DNA from: Cytophagales bacterium
Lineage (GTDB): Bacteria > Bacteroidota > Bacteroidia > Cytophagales > Spirosomataceae
Assembly (NCBI GenBank): GCA_024742395.1
Contig: JANSYO010000008.1
Span: forward strand, 1-64,000
Reading direction: 5' to 3'
DNA length: 64,000 nt
The notes under the pieces are model-generated. The model searched no databases. It was not told the origin of the DNA and saw nothing but the letters and a program-made list of their open reading frames with translations. Below, piece after piece: positions 35,434-44,155 of the stretch. The position numbers were made by a program, and so were the translations under genes. How positions within the stretch are numbered: position 1 is the first letter of the stretch; every line of letters begins with the position of its first letter.

Positions 35434-38178
35434 ATGTGGCGAACCTTACTAACAGTGTTCACCATTCTCTGTATTCTTAATCCTGTTATTGGCCAAGAAG
35501 AAATAAGCGGAAGTCAGAGATTTTCAGCCAGATTTCTTGAGGATTCTACAGTATTCGAGATTGGTAAATTTGGATTCAATTCTGTAACTATTACTAACAA
35601 TAGTCAGGAAGAACTTCATTTACGAATGCAAGTCGTACTGCCAGAAGGCTGGGATCTACTGCGTGACCCTTCCGATATAATTCATCTTCGTGCGTTCGAG
35701 CAAAGGATAGTTCCATTGCGTGTAAGAACAAGCCATACATCTTATGGAGGTAAAAAATATTTTATTAGAGCTTCACTAGAAGATTTGAGCACAGGAGAGC
35801 AATTATTAACTTCTTTTAGTATAAACCTCAGAGACCGATCAGAGTGGAATTCTCAACTACTGAGTAAACATATCAGATCTAGAGACGATGAACTTCTTCC
35901 AGACTTCTCTTTTATTATAAGAAATACGGGCAATAGAGCACAACTATTCGAGTTCTCGATGGAGTCACAATTACGGCTCTCCTTACCCTCTGAGGGGAAT
36001 CAACTAATCTTAAAACCTGGACAAGATTCCTTAATTACTGTTGGAATAAGGAGCAGAAATCTGAATCAGGATAATGATAAAATCATTATAAATATAAATT
36101 CCAGGAACAAAATAATTACTCTTGAGCAGAATGTCTCTTTTATAGCTAATGAGGTCACTGTGAATGAGAAAAATCGGTATTTGGCTACTTCTTCTATCAC
36201 CATTGGGGCCATTAACCTTCTCAAACCTATTTATACATCTAACTATGTAGATTTTAAGACGGAGGTCTCTCTTCCAGAAGACAGAAGCCTTAAACTTAGA
36301 ATGAGGACTTTTATGGTGAATGATGTTGTGAATATTTACAACAGCAATTATTTGCTTCAGTATGAAGGTAAAAAGATGGCATTGTCATTAGGTACTATAA
36401 GCGACTACATGTATACTCAAATCAATGGTTATGGATTTAGAGCCAGAGTTCGAAAAACGAAGCAACAAACTGAAATTTTTGGTGTAAAATCTATTTGGTA
36501 TAATGGTTTCAATGCAGGTATCAGACAAGATTTCAGGCCTGGGAAAAAGGTTGATTTCCATTTGGAAGGATTGTATCAGAACAACAATGATATTGGAATT
36601 GATTACGGTTTTTTAATTCAAAATGTAAATTTCAAAATTGATCCGAAAACCGAACTTAAAATAAAAGCAGGCTATAGTCAGGAGATGTCTGCTGGTATAG
36701 GTAAGAGTTTTGGTGGTTATACTGCAGGGTATTCTTTTAGAACACAGAAGAAGTATTATTCCATCAATTCTTATTTTAATAAATCCAGCGGATGGTTTCC
36801 TGGTATGGGAAGAGGTTTAGAGTCACATAGCCACAATCTTATGTTTAGAAATAAGAAAGTGGGTATTGGAGCCTATGGTTTTCTGCTCAGTAGATCCCCA
36901 AATGTTTACATCAATAACTTCACTAATTATCTTGAGTACGACAATGGCAAAACCTATGAATATGGCTTACAGTCAAGTTTCTCTTTTCGGAAAAGTGTGT
37001 TCACTTTTATGGGTGGATTAAACTACATGGATCAGAAAGGTCAAGGAGTTAGAATTGGAGAAACAATAAGAAATCCGTTTATCAATGGAAGTAAATTTAG
37101 TGTGGATTATAAGCTGAACTCCAGAAATTATGCACAACAATTTAATATCAAATATGGGCTTAGCGAGTTAGATAACACAAATCTCGAAACTTTTGATTTT
37201 GAATCATTGAATATTCAGGCCAACGGCCGAATTAAATCCTTAGGTTATCAAATACGCCTGGAAAAAGGGCCTACTTACTTTTTTGATTATTTATATGTAC
37301 TTAATACCGGGAAGAATATTGACCGTCAGCAATACAGCATATTTTGGAATTCTAGCTATGATAAAAACTTTCGATTTAATTTATCGGCCAATTATTCTGA
37401 AATGAAAGGTGCTTACGCCGGTACTTTATTTATGAATGCAACGGTCAATCTGGATATACCATCTCAGAATTTAAATCTTCGTGTTTCTTCCAGTGCCAAT
37501 GTACTTAATCAGAATGAAATTCCTATGCTATCATTTAGCCTGATTAAGAATCTTGATATACCGGTCCCATTCTTCAAAAAATATTCATCCTTAAAAATTA
37601 AGCTCTTTAAAGATAAAAACAATAATAAAGTATGGGACAGAGATGAAGAGCCGGTGAGAAATGCCACTATTGAGGTTGATAATCATTTACTACATACGAA
37701 CAGGTATGGAGAAGCAAAATTGACCAATACAGAGAGGAAAGCATATCGTGTAAATTTCAATCCTGTAGATAACCAGATTGGATGGCAACCTGAAAAGATG
37801 ATTTCAGACACTATTAAATTGACTGAAAGTAAAGAAGTTCAATTCGCGTTTAAGACTACTAAAACTGTACTGGGTAAGATTAGCTATGAAGAATCAAAGT
37901 ATAGTCAGAATATCAGAGTGGGCTTAAATGGGATTACCATTACAGCAGAGAATGAATTCGGCGAGAAATATGAAATTATAACGGATACTGATGGTAATTT
38001 TTTCCTTAATATTCCTCCTGGAAAGTACAGAATAACATGTGATAAATCTGTGGCCGGAGATGGGTATTATTTTGAACAAACCTCTTTTGATATTGATTTA
38101 AATAACAAGGATAAAGAGGTAGTTGATTTTGTTCTGAAAGAAAAAGTCAGAAAAATTAATATCAGGAAGCAGGATTAA
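35434..38178 (+). CDS. Usher-like outer-membrane barrel protein
   Basis: A 914-residue exported protein (signal peptide ending near VIGQ). Residues about 20-260 are two Ig-like, NEW3-type domains. About 270-720 is a beta-barrel region rich in alternating strands (SLPEDRSLKLRMRTF, KKMALSLGTISDYMYTQ, GYGFRARVRKTKQQTEIFG). The tail has two beta-sandwich regions: LKIKLFKDKNNNKVWDRDEEP, which resembles an SdrD-type calcium loop, and a carboxypeptidase-regulatory-like GITITAENEFGEKYEIITDT. A barrel followed by two C-terminal sandwiches parallels the FimD/PapC layout, but direct sequence similarity is not evident. Its gene lies among subunit and chaperone candidates. Other possibilities are a generic outer-membrane exporter. 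It overlaps the convergent gene by 4 bp. Confidence 0.6.
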   Translation: MWRTLLTVFTILCILNPVIGQEEISGSQRFSARFLEDSTVFEIGKFGFNSVTITNNSQEELHLRMQVVLPEGWDLLRDPSDIIHLRAFEQRIVPLRVRTSHTSYGGKKYFIRASLEDLSTGEQLLTSFSINLRDRSEWNSQLLSKHIRSRDDELLPDFSFIIRNTGNRAQLFEFSMESQLRLSLPSEGNQLILKPGQDSLITVGIRSRNLNQDNDKIIININSRNKIITLEQNVSFIANEVTVNEKNRYLATSSITIGAINLLKPIYTSNYVDFKTEVSLPEDRSLKLRMRTFMVNDVVNIYNSNYLLQYEGKKMALSLGTISDYMYTQINGYGFRARVRKTKQQTEIFGVKSIWYNGFNAGIRQDFRPGKKVDFHLEGLYQNNNDIGIDYGFLIQNVNFKIDPKTELKIKAGYSQEMSAGIGKSFGGYTAGYSFRTQKKYYSINSYFNKSSGWFPGMGRGLESHSHNLMFRNKKVGIGAYGFLLSRSPNVYINNFTNYLEYDNGKTYEYGLQSSFSFRKSVFTFMGGLNYMDQKGQGVRIGETIRNPFINGSKFSVDYKLNSRNYAQQFNIKYGLSELDNTNLETFDFESLNIQANGRIKSLGYQIRLEKGPTYFFDYLYVLNTGKNIDRQQYSIFWNSSYDKNFRFNLSANYSEMKGAYAGTLFMNATVNLDIPSQNLNLRVSSSANVLNQNEIPMLSFSLIKNLDIPVPFFKKYSSLKIKLFKDKNNNKVWDRDEEPVRNATIEVDNHLLHTNRYGEAKLTNTERKAYRVNFNPVDNQIGWQPEKMISDTIKLTESKEVQFAFKTTKTVLGKISYEESKYSQNIRVGLNGITITAENEFGEKYEIITDTDGNFFLNIPPGKYRITCDKSVAGDGYYFEQTSFDIDLNNKDKEVVDFVLKEKVRKINIRKQD

Positions 38179-38678
38179 TCAGGGGTAATAGTAAATACGA
38201 GGTTCACATAGAATTCGCCCGGTTCAGCATGGTCTCCTGGCGTAATTTCCATATCTAACATAAAATTGTTATCCTTCTTTTTTTCGTTTCCTCTGGGGCC
38301 TGTGGCAATTGCTTTAGGTAAAACATCCACTTTAACAAAATCAATTTTATTTTCTTTCCTCAAACCAATTATACTGGTAGGCATAGAACTGGGTCTATTA
38401 TCTGACGCATCTAAAAAGAAGGGGGTATCTGCATGAACATTCATTATCCAATTCTGGTTAGATTTTACCTGAGCTTTAAAGATATTATTACCCACTAAAC
38501 CATTGGTAATTTGGTTTGGATTGTTGAAATAGTACTCCAAACGATTTCCCGTGGAGGTAACGTCAAAACTTATAATTGATCTAATATCCAAAACAGTAAA
38601 AACGCCTTGGCTATTTGATTGGCCAAATGTGCAAAACGAGCTAAGAATAAGTAAGGTTAAAAGAATTCTATTCATCAT
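38175..38678 (-). CDS. Secreted subunit-like protein 2
   Basis: A 167-residue exported protein (signal peptide ending in TFGQ). It is the closest relative in the cluster of the protein at 33717. NNPNQITNGL matches NANDLDNGI, KSNQNWIMNVHADTPFF matches RANTEWMVSMKASKPFF, and SMPTSIIGL matches ELPSTILSV. The C-terminus EPGEFYVNLVFTITPD carries the family ending. It follows immediately after the gene at 38679 (no gap), so the two minus-strand subunit genes form a pair. Function inferred as a fibre subunit or tip/adaptor component. Confidence 0.65.
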   Translation of the reverse strand: MMNRILLTLLILSSFCTFGQSNSQGVFTVLDIRSIISFDVTSTGNRLEYYFNNPNQITNGLVGNNIFKAQVKSNQNWIMNVHADTPFFLDASDNRPSSMPTSIIGLRKENKIDFVKVDVLPKAIATGPRGNEKKKDNNFMLDMEITPGDHAEPGEFYVNLVFTITPD

Positions 38679-39203
38679 CTATTCTTCAGTTAAGGTAAAT
38701 ACTAATGAATAATGATACTGTCCCGGTTCATACTCATATCCAACGGGTTCTACGATTAAGTCGTAAATAAAATATGAGTTATCTCTACCTCTGTTACGTG
38801 GAGCATTTAAGATGAATTCTTCATCAAAATCAAGCTTGAATTTCTTTTTATAATTACCACCAATTGATGCGTTGGTATTGTTTAACTCAATTGCGAATAA
38901 TTGATCTGTAATCGTAGAATAAGCATAGTTTTGTGTAGACACTACTCTGGCAGAGACCACTATGTTTCTCCTGTTTGAACTCAAGTCAATCCTGAAGGCT
39001 TGCGATAGCCGCCTTTCCACTTCAAAATCCGCCTCCTTTTCGTACACATAATTCATGTTTTTCAGTTGGCTGACAGAAAAATCGAAGCTTTGCGAATAAG
39101 CGGCATTAATTTTGAAAAGACATAAATAGAGAAACGATAACGACTTAATAATAAGTCTTACTCGGTTTTTAGTAATTTTATTCCAACAATAATTTTTTAT
39201 CAT
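38679..39203 (-). CDS. Secreted subunit-like protein 3
   Basis: A 174-residue protein with an N-terminal hydrophobic stretch (IIKSLSFLYLCLFKINAAYS) fitting a signal peptide, then a beta-rich domain ending in YEPGQYHYSLVFTLTEE. It shares the C-terminal PGxYxxxLVFTxT with the other three but diverges in the middle (FRIDLSSNRRNIVVSARVV). Its start lies only 8 bp from the start of the divergent chaperone-like gene, so each promoter must lie at least partly in the other gene. It is probably a specialised subunit. Confidence 0.6.
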   Translation of the reverse strand: MIKNYCWNKITKNRVRLIIKSLSFLYLCLFKINAAYSQSFDFSVSQLKNMNYVYEKEADFEVERRLSQAFRIDLSSNRRNIVVSARVVSTQNYAYSTITDQLFAIELNNTNASIGGNYKKKFKLDFDEEFILNAPRNRGRDNSYFIYDLIVEPVGYEYEPGQYHYSLVFTLTEE

Positions 39204-39211
39204 TTCTACAA

Positions 39212-40015
39212 ATGAAGCGTTACTTTCTTCTTTTCGGGTTTCTAATTCTGCAGAACCTTTCTTTTGCCCAAGAATTAAGTATTAATCCTGTCAAATTGTA
39301 TTTTGATCTGGGAAGTACCAATAGTACCCAAACTCAAACCATAAATATCACAAATAATTCGGATATTACTCAGGCAATGGAAATTTATACGGGTGATTGG
39401 ATCCGTAACAGCGACGGTAGTCATACATATTTTGAATCTGGTACACAGAAATTTAGCTGTGCATCCTGGCTAGAAGTAAGTACTAATTTTCTAAATATTC
39501 CTCCGGGACAAACAGAGCAAATCAGGGTAACGCTCAGAGCTCCGGAATCAGCGGAAGAGCTAAAGTCAATGAAGTGGGGAATGCTTTATTTGCAGGGCTC
39601 AAAGATCAGAGAATTGGTACAGGATAACAACAACAGTCTACAAACGCATATTAATGAAGTAATGAGGTTTGGAGTTCATGTATATCAGACTCCACCGCAG
39701 CTCAGTCAGCTATCTGCTAGAGTGAATAATATGATAGAGAATCCGAAAAGCCCAGGGAAATATGATCTCGAATTACTCAATGAAGGCGAGGTAATGGTAA
39801 ATGCTCACTCCTTTTTAGAGCTTACTAATGTGTCTACTGGTGAAGAGTTTACCAGCGAAGCCACTGAATGCCCAATTTTTCCATTAGGTAAAAGAGTCGT
39901 GACTTTATCGCTACCAAAAGGGTTGCCAAAAGGACAATACTCTATGCTGGGAATTCTGGATTATGGCAATCCAAATTCACTTGAAGCAATAGAAAAAGTC
40001 ATAGAAATTAAGTAA
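39212..40015 (+). CDS. Periplasmic chaperone-like protein (PapD/DUF916-like, two Ig domains)
   Basis: A 267-residue exported protein (signal peptide ending in SFAQ). The first domain (about 20-130) has LSINPVKLYFDL, TQTINITNNSD, the WLEVSTNFLNIPPGQTEQIR strand pair and MKWGMLYLQ. This order of strands is that of PapD-type pilus chaperones and also of the DUF916 proteins that accompany WxL proteins. The second domain (about 155-267) ends in a beta-rich tail. Placed next to subunit and usher-like genes, it is the best chaperone candidate. The donor-strand (G1) signature cannot be verified by eye. A terminator-like hairpin follows. Confidence 0.6.
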   Translation: MKRYFLLFGFLILQNLSFAQELSINPVKLYFDLGSTNSTQTQTINITNNSDITQAMEIYTGDWIRNSDGSHTYFESGTQKFSCASWLEVSTNFLNIPPGQTEQIRVTLRAPESAEELKSMKWGMLYLQGSKIRELVQDNNNSLQTHINEVMRFGVHVYQTPPQLSQLSARVNNMIENPKSPGKYDLELLNEGEVMVNAHSFLELTNVSTGEEFTSEATECPIFPLGKRVVTLSLPKGLPKGQYSMLGILDYGNPNSLEAIEKVIEIK

Positions 40016-40038
40016 CTAGCAGATTAGTTTTACAAAGG

Positions 40039-40075
40039 AAACTCCATATCCTAACTGGTGTAAGGAGTTTTTTTA
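40039..40075 (+). terminator. Weak terminator after the chaperone-like gene
   Basis: AAACTCC (40039-40045) pairs with GGAGTTT (40064-40070); inside it CCT and AGG can extend the stem, and TTTTT follows. The loop is long, so the call is moderate. It overlaps the end of the convergent response regulator gene by a few bases. Confidence 0.5.
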
Positions 40076-40720
40076 TAATTGAACAATTCCGTGTTTTATG
40101 GCGAACAGGACCATTCCAACACGGCTTTTTACATCCAACTTATAGAATAAGTTTTCTCTGTAGCCATCTACCGTTCTGGGAGATACGCACATCTCATCAG
40201 CAATTTCTTTATAGGTAAGCACTGAGCAGGCCAGTTTTAAGAATTCCTCTTCTCTGGCTTGATAATGTATTATAGGGGCAATTGACTTTCCATTCGTTGT
40301 GGGTTTTATAGAATTGAGTAGCGTGTTGGCCACGAGGTCGCTGTGGTAATATCCTTTGGTTCTGACTTCATCCAGAGCCAGTTTAAAGTCTTTAGTTTCC
40401 GTATCTTTAAGTAAATAACCTTTAGAGCCGCAGCGAAGCATTTTAATAATAGACTCCTCATCATCTTCAACACTCAAGGCCAATATCTTGATGTCTGGGT
40501 ATTCTACAGTAAGTTTTTTAGCCGTATCATAACCATTCATGCCGGGCATGTTAATATCAACTAAAGCGATATCTGGGGCTTCATACACTCTTAATTGAGA
40601 GAAAAATTCTTCGCCATCTGAGGCTTCATGTATGACGGTATAATTGTCAAAGTTGCTAATAAGCTCAGCCAGGGCATTTCTTATGAGCGTGTGATCATCT
40701 ATTAGGGCTACTGTGGTCAT
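40073..40720 (-). CDS. NarL/FixJ-family response regulator
   Basis: A 215-residue regulator. Its receiver domain has the phospho-acceptor Asp55 in IALVDINMPGM and an acidic pocket ALIDDH; its LuxR-type helix-turn-helix has LTYKEIADEMCVSPRTVDGY. The start overlaps the end of the kinase gene by 26 bp, so it is its cognate partner. Targets are unknown; the adjacent fibre cluster is a candidate. Confidence 0.92.
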   Translation of the reverse strand: MTTVALIDDHTLIRNALAELISNFDNYTVIHEASDGEEFFSQLRVYEAPDIALVDINMPGMNGYDTAKKLTVEYPDIKILALSVEDDEESIIKMLRCGSKGYLLKDTETKDFKLALDEVRTKGYYHSDLVANTLLNSIKPTTNGKSIAPIIHYQAREEEFLKLACSVLTYKEIADEMCVSPRTVDGYRENLFYKLDVKSRVGMVLFAIKHGIVQL

Positions 40721-41510
40721 GACTAGTGGCGATAGCTTTAGGTAAGATTAGTCGAATAGTGGTACCCTGACCTATGCCAGAATTAATCTCCAATTCACCA
40801 TCAATGAGTTTGGCTCTGCTCCTTAAATTGGCTAGTCCCGAGCCAGACTCAAACGCACTTCCCTTAGTTTTCTCTTGTAGATTAAATCCCTGGCCATCAT
40901 CAGTTACCTCTAAAGTATAGCCTTCTACGTTTTCATGCAAGCTTACCTGAAGGTTTTTAGCCTTGGCATGTTTGAGTACATTTTGCACTATTTCCTGAAA
41001 AATTCGGAAAACCACCACCTCAATTTTAGCTGGAATATGAAAGCCTTTTGCTTTATTTTGGAAAGAAGTTCTCAGAAAACCAGTTTTTTCAATACGCTTG
41101 AGTTCAAAATCTATACCTTTCAAAAGGCCTGCTCTAAGGATATTGTCAGAGTTTAATGTCTTAGACAAACCTCTCAAATCTGTCAGGGCCTTGTTTAAAT
41201 ATTCTTTACTATCACTTACTCGTTTTATTCCGGGGTTTTCATCGTCAATTGTATTCAATTGAATCTTTACCAAGCTAAGTAATTGACCCACATTATCATG
41301 TAGTTCCCGAGCAATGTGCTTCATTGTATTTTCCTGAACTTCGTTTTTGGCAGTAAGGATTTCTTCGTTGAAGCTGGCCTCTAAAGAAGCTTTTTCGAGT
41401 TTGTGGGCTTGCTGGCGTTTCTGAAATAGGAAAGCGAAGGAGATGATAAAAGTTGAGAGAAGAAAAAAGACCAAAGTCCCAATCAAAACAAAAATTTCAA
41501 TCTCTTTCAT
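40695..41510 (-). CDS. HisKA_3-type sensor histidine kinase
   Basis: A 271-residue kinase. One N-terminal transmembrane helix (about 8-29) is followed by a coiled segment, a HisKA_3 dimerisation domain with His71 in ARELHDNVGQLL, and an HATPase_c domain with DDGQGF and SGLANLRSRAK. There is almost no extracytoplasmic sensing domain, so input may come from the membrane protein encoded just upstream. The gene overlaps both neighbours. Confidence 0.92.
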   Translation of the reverse strand: MKEIEIFVLIGTLVFFLLSTFIISFAFLFQKRQQAHKLEKASLEASFNEEILTAKNEVQENTMKHIARELHDNVGQLLSLVKIQLNTIDDENPGIKRVSDSKEYLNKALTDLRGLSKTLNSDNILRAGLLKGIDFELKRIEKTGFLRTSFQNKAKGFHIPAKIEVVVFRIFQEIVQNVLKHAKAKNLQVSLHENVEGYTLEVTDDGQGFNLQEKTKGSAFESGSGLANLRSRAKLIDGELEINSGIGQGTTIRLILPKAIATSHDHSSPNR

Positions 41511-42162
41511 AAGCAGATTTAGTCGACAAAAATATTGCTACCCCTCCTAAGATATGATAAATGATTCCTAAAAGATAATTTATATTATAAAGGGCATTTG
41601 AAAATTCTACATTTACCTTATTTAAGCTATGAAAGAAGCCCGTTGAAAAAATGTTTAGCGAAAAATAGAAAAGCATACCTGTTGATAACCAGAAAAGGGG
41701 TTCCTTTCTTAAATCATTGATCTCTGTTTGGGAGAATAATTGATAAAAATACCTTAGACAAAAGCTTAAAATCAAGATTGATAGAGCCAGAAAAGTGTCA
41801 TTAAAGGAACCCAATTCATTAATTCTAAAGATCATATTATAGGCAGAGTATAATACGAAGGCAGTAATAAAAAATATATTAAATCTCTTATAAAATAAAT
41901 TTTGCTGAAAGCGAGCCTTAAAAATTTGATAAAAGAGAAATGCATTAATAGGAGCTAAAATTGCATATAGATATCTAACCAGCTTTCCATCAGGAAAACT
42001 TGAATAAAACAAACGTAGTATTGTCTCAACAATAGAAGCAATTAATAACCAAATTATGTAAATTTTGATATACCGGTGATTGCTTCTCTTGAAAAGTAAT
42101 ATTGCGATTAAAGTTACAATATACAGGCTAATTGCCTCTAAAGATCGAAGGTTTTGAGCCAT
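41497..42162 (-). CDS. Polytopic membrane protein of unknown function, kinase operon
   Basis: A 221-residue protein with about seven predicted hydrophobic helices (for example ISLYIVTLIAILLF and IYIIWLLIASIVE) and short charged loops. I know no family for it. It overlaps the start of the HisKA_3 kinase by 14 bp and may act as its sensor or membrane partner. The upstream neighbour ends 9 bp away. Confidence 0.6.
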   Translation of the reverse strand: MAQNLRSLEAISLYIVTLIAILLFKRSNHRYIKIYIIWLLIASIVETILRLFYSSFPDGKLVRYLYAILAPINAFLFYQIFKARFQQNLFYKRFNIFFITAFVLYSAYNMIFRINELGSFNDTFLALSILILSFCLRYFYQLFSQTEINDLRKEPLFWLSTGMLFYFSLNIFSTGFFHSLNKVNVEFSNALYNINYLLGIIYHILGGVAIFLSTKSAYERD

Positions 42163-42171
42163 ATTCTATTT

Positions 42172-42639
42172 TCATATGTCATTGACATAGCCACAGTTTG
42201 GGGCACATGACCAAGGGTAGTTGAAATTTAGAATTAAATCTATATTTAACTCGCCTCTTGGGTCATTAATAAGGTGGAATTCAGGTGAGGGGTCAGGATT
42301 AAGCCCTTTTTTAGCGTAGCTCAAAAATGGTGCTTTATTATTCCTTTCATCTATACCTAAGTGCAACTTTATTCTGTCTTTATCACCTTTTAATTCAGGT
42401 AAAACTGTTTTGTCAGGAAATATCCAGTAGATAACTTCCGTTCGGTCTCTATATTTAGGCATTACAAAAGTAAAAGAAGTCAATGGCTTTATTTCTCCCT
42501 TAACTAAAGCTGAAAATTCAGCTACTTGAGTACCATAAAGGTGCTTAATCAAATTACGGTCTCTTTCTGCGAGAGCAGTCTTATATCTACTCGCAAGTTC
42601 AATTGCTTTGTCTTTGGAGATGTTTTCGGTAAATGTCAT
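42172..42639 (-). CDS. Uncharacterised soluble protein, kinase operon
   Basis: A 155-residue protein without signal peptide or membrane helix. The sequence is mixed alpha/beta with a Cys-containing end (WSCAPNCGYVNDI). I do not recognise it. The N-terminal KDKAIELASRYKTALAE is helical. It lies between the cytochrome lipoprotein gene (14 bp) and the membrane protein gene (9 bp), hence in the same operon. Confidence 0.65.
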   Translation of the reverse strand: MTFTENISKDKAIELASRYKTALAERDRNLIKHLYGTQVAEFSALVKGEIKPLTSFTFVMPKYRDRTEVIYWIFPDKTVLPELKGDKDRIKLHLGIDERNNKAPFLSYAKKGLNPDPSPEFHLINDPRGELNIDLILNFNYPWSCAPNCGYVNDI

Positions 42640-42653
42640 AAGTGAAATTTGTT

Positions 42654-43925
42654 TTATTCTTCAGATGTAAATATTGGCCAGAATGGCATTTTTGTATTAT
42701 TTTCTTTTTGCTTCTCAATTTTGTTACGGTCGCTTAGTTTGACAGACTCTTTCTGTATTTGAAAGTCATTTAAGTTATGTTCTGATTCATCCCAGATGTC
42801 ATATTGATATCTTAAGTTAAACTGTTGGATCCCTTTAGCAAGCTGTAAAGAATAGTCGTATGAATGAGGGGCATATACGTCCTTTTTTACTTCTATATTC
42901 ATATGACAAGACATGCAGTTGTCAACTTTTGGATTATCTATAGGGCCCCTTAGCCTATTTTCTAAATAATCTTTTTCAATACACCAATAGTTTGTAAATT
43001 TTTCAATTGCTTCACTATTTAATGTCGAAGCTTCCTTTTGTGTGTTCCAATTAACTCCTAAAGGGACAAAGTGCTGAATAAAGTCTTGTTCATGTTCAAA
43101 ATTTTTAGCCATGCCATCATAAACAAATGTACCAAATACCCATCCGGAAGTGGAGCGATTATCTTTTACTGCAAAATCAATTTGGAGAAGGTGAACATTT
43201 AGAATTTCACGTTCTTTATTTGTATCATTTTTGCTTTTTATGATATCGGCCTTCCATTGAAAAGTTCCCTTTAGAAGAGGAAGTTCTTCGGGAGTACAGG
43301 CAGAAAACAAAAGCTTAACTATAACAGAATTCTCTTCAAATTTTGCCGCAGATAGTGGAAAGAGTGTCTTTTGGTTCCATACTTTTCCAAGGGTATATGC
43401 AGAAACTGGATTATAGAAACCAATAGCCCAATTGGTAACATTGTCTACAGCATCGCCTAATTTCCAGTCATCTTGTCTGATTGATCTTTCTCTTGTAAGG
43501 CCATGTAAATACTCACGCCTTAAGTTACTTGTATCATAAGCTGCCCAAGTAAATCCAGGAGCGTGGTACCATTTGTTTATTCTATTTTTATTATCCTGTA
43601 TAAACCATTGGTTTTTAGGTAAATTAGAAATGTTTTGAGATAAAAAATATGAGAGAATTGATTTCATGTATAATTTATACTCTGTAGAGTCTTTAAAGGA
43701 GTAATTCTTCCATAAAGTGTCTGGCTGAATTATTGGCTTTCTTGGGTAGACGCTACTAAGCTGAAAATGGGCACTTGTGTCTGTATTTATTGTTTTATCT
43801 GTGTAGCTGAGAAAGGCTTGATCCCATAAAATACTTTGATCTTCTTTAAAAGAACATTCTAATAAAGAAAGGCAGGACATTAGTATGAAAATTCTATTTA
43901 TCATTGAAGAGACTAACTGCTTCAA
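42654..43925 (-). CDS. c-type cytochrome lipoprotein (single CMSCH motif)
   Basis: A 423-residue lipoprotein (SLLEC lipobox; MINRIFILMSCLSLLEC may be the real start at 43904). The haem-binding CxxCH is present once in VDNCMSCHMNIEV. Segments such as WYHAPGFTWAAY, REYLHGLTRERS, NWAIGFYNPVSAYTLGKVW and WVFGTFVYDG match a widespread family of uncharacterised cytochrome-domain proteins in Gram-negative bacteria. It probably faces the periplasm on the membrane. It is the first gene of the operon that continues through the unknown, membrane, kinase and regulator genes, which suggests redox sensing. The intergenic 43926-44155 is AT-rich and should hold both divergent promoters. Confidence 0.75.
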   Translation of the reverse strand: MKQLVSSMINRIFILMSCLSLLECSFKEDQSILWDQAFLSYTDKTINTDTSAHFQLSSVYPRKPIIQPDTLWKNYSFKDSTEYKLYMKSILSYFLSQNISNLPKNQWFIQDNKNRINKWYHAPGFTWAAYDTSNLRREYLHGLTRERSIRQDDWKLGDAVDNVTNWAIGFYNPVSAYTLGKVWNQKTLFPLSAAKFEENSVIVKLLFSACTPEELPLLKGTFQWKADIIKSKNDTNKEREILNVHLLQIDFAVKDNRSTSGWVFGTFVYDGMAKNFEHEQDFIQHFVPLGVNWNTQKEASTLNSEAIEKFTNYWCIEKDYLENRLRGPIDNPKVDNCMSCHMNIEVKKDVYAPHSYDYSLQLAKGIQQFNLRYQYDIWDESEHNLNDFQIQKESVKLSDRNKIEKQKENNTKMPFWPIFTSEE

Positions 43926-44155
43926 AAATTGAAATAAATGCTAATATTTAGAACGTGAAAAACACCCTAATGTCTAAATATGAAGATTTTAATCTATGTA
44001 TTCTTTTGAATCCTTAAACATATTTAATTCTGGTTTGACAAGAATGTAAAATGAATCTAAACTGGTATTTTCAGGAATATTAGGTTTTACATTTCGTCCC
44101 GAATTAAAAAATGCTCCAATTTTATGGCAGAATAAAAGGCTAGAAAATACCAAAT

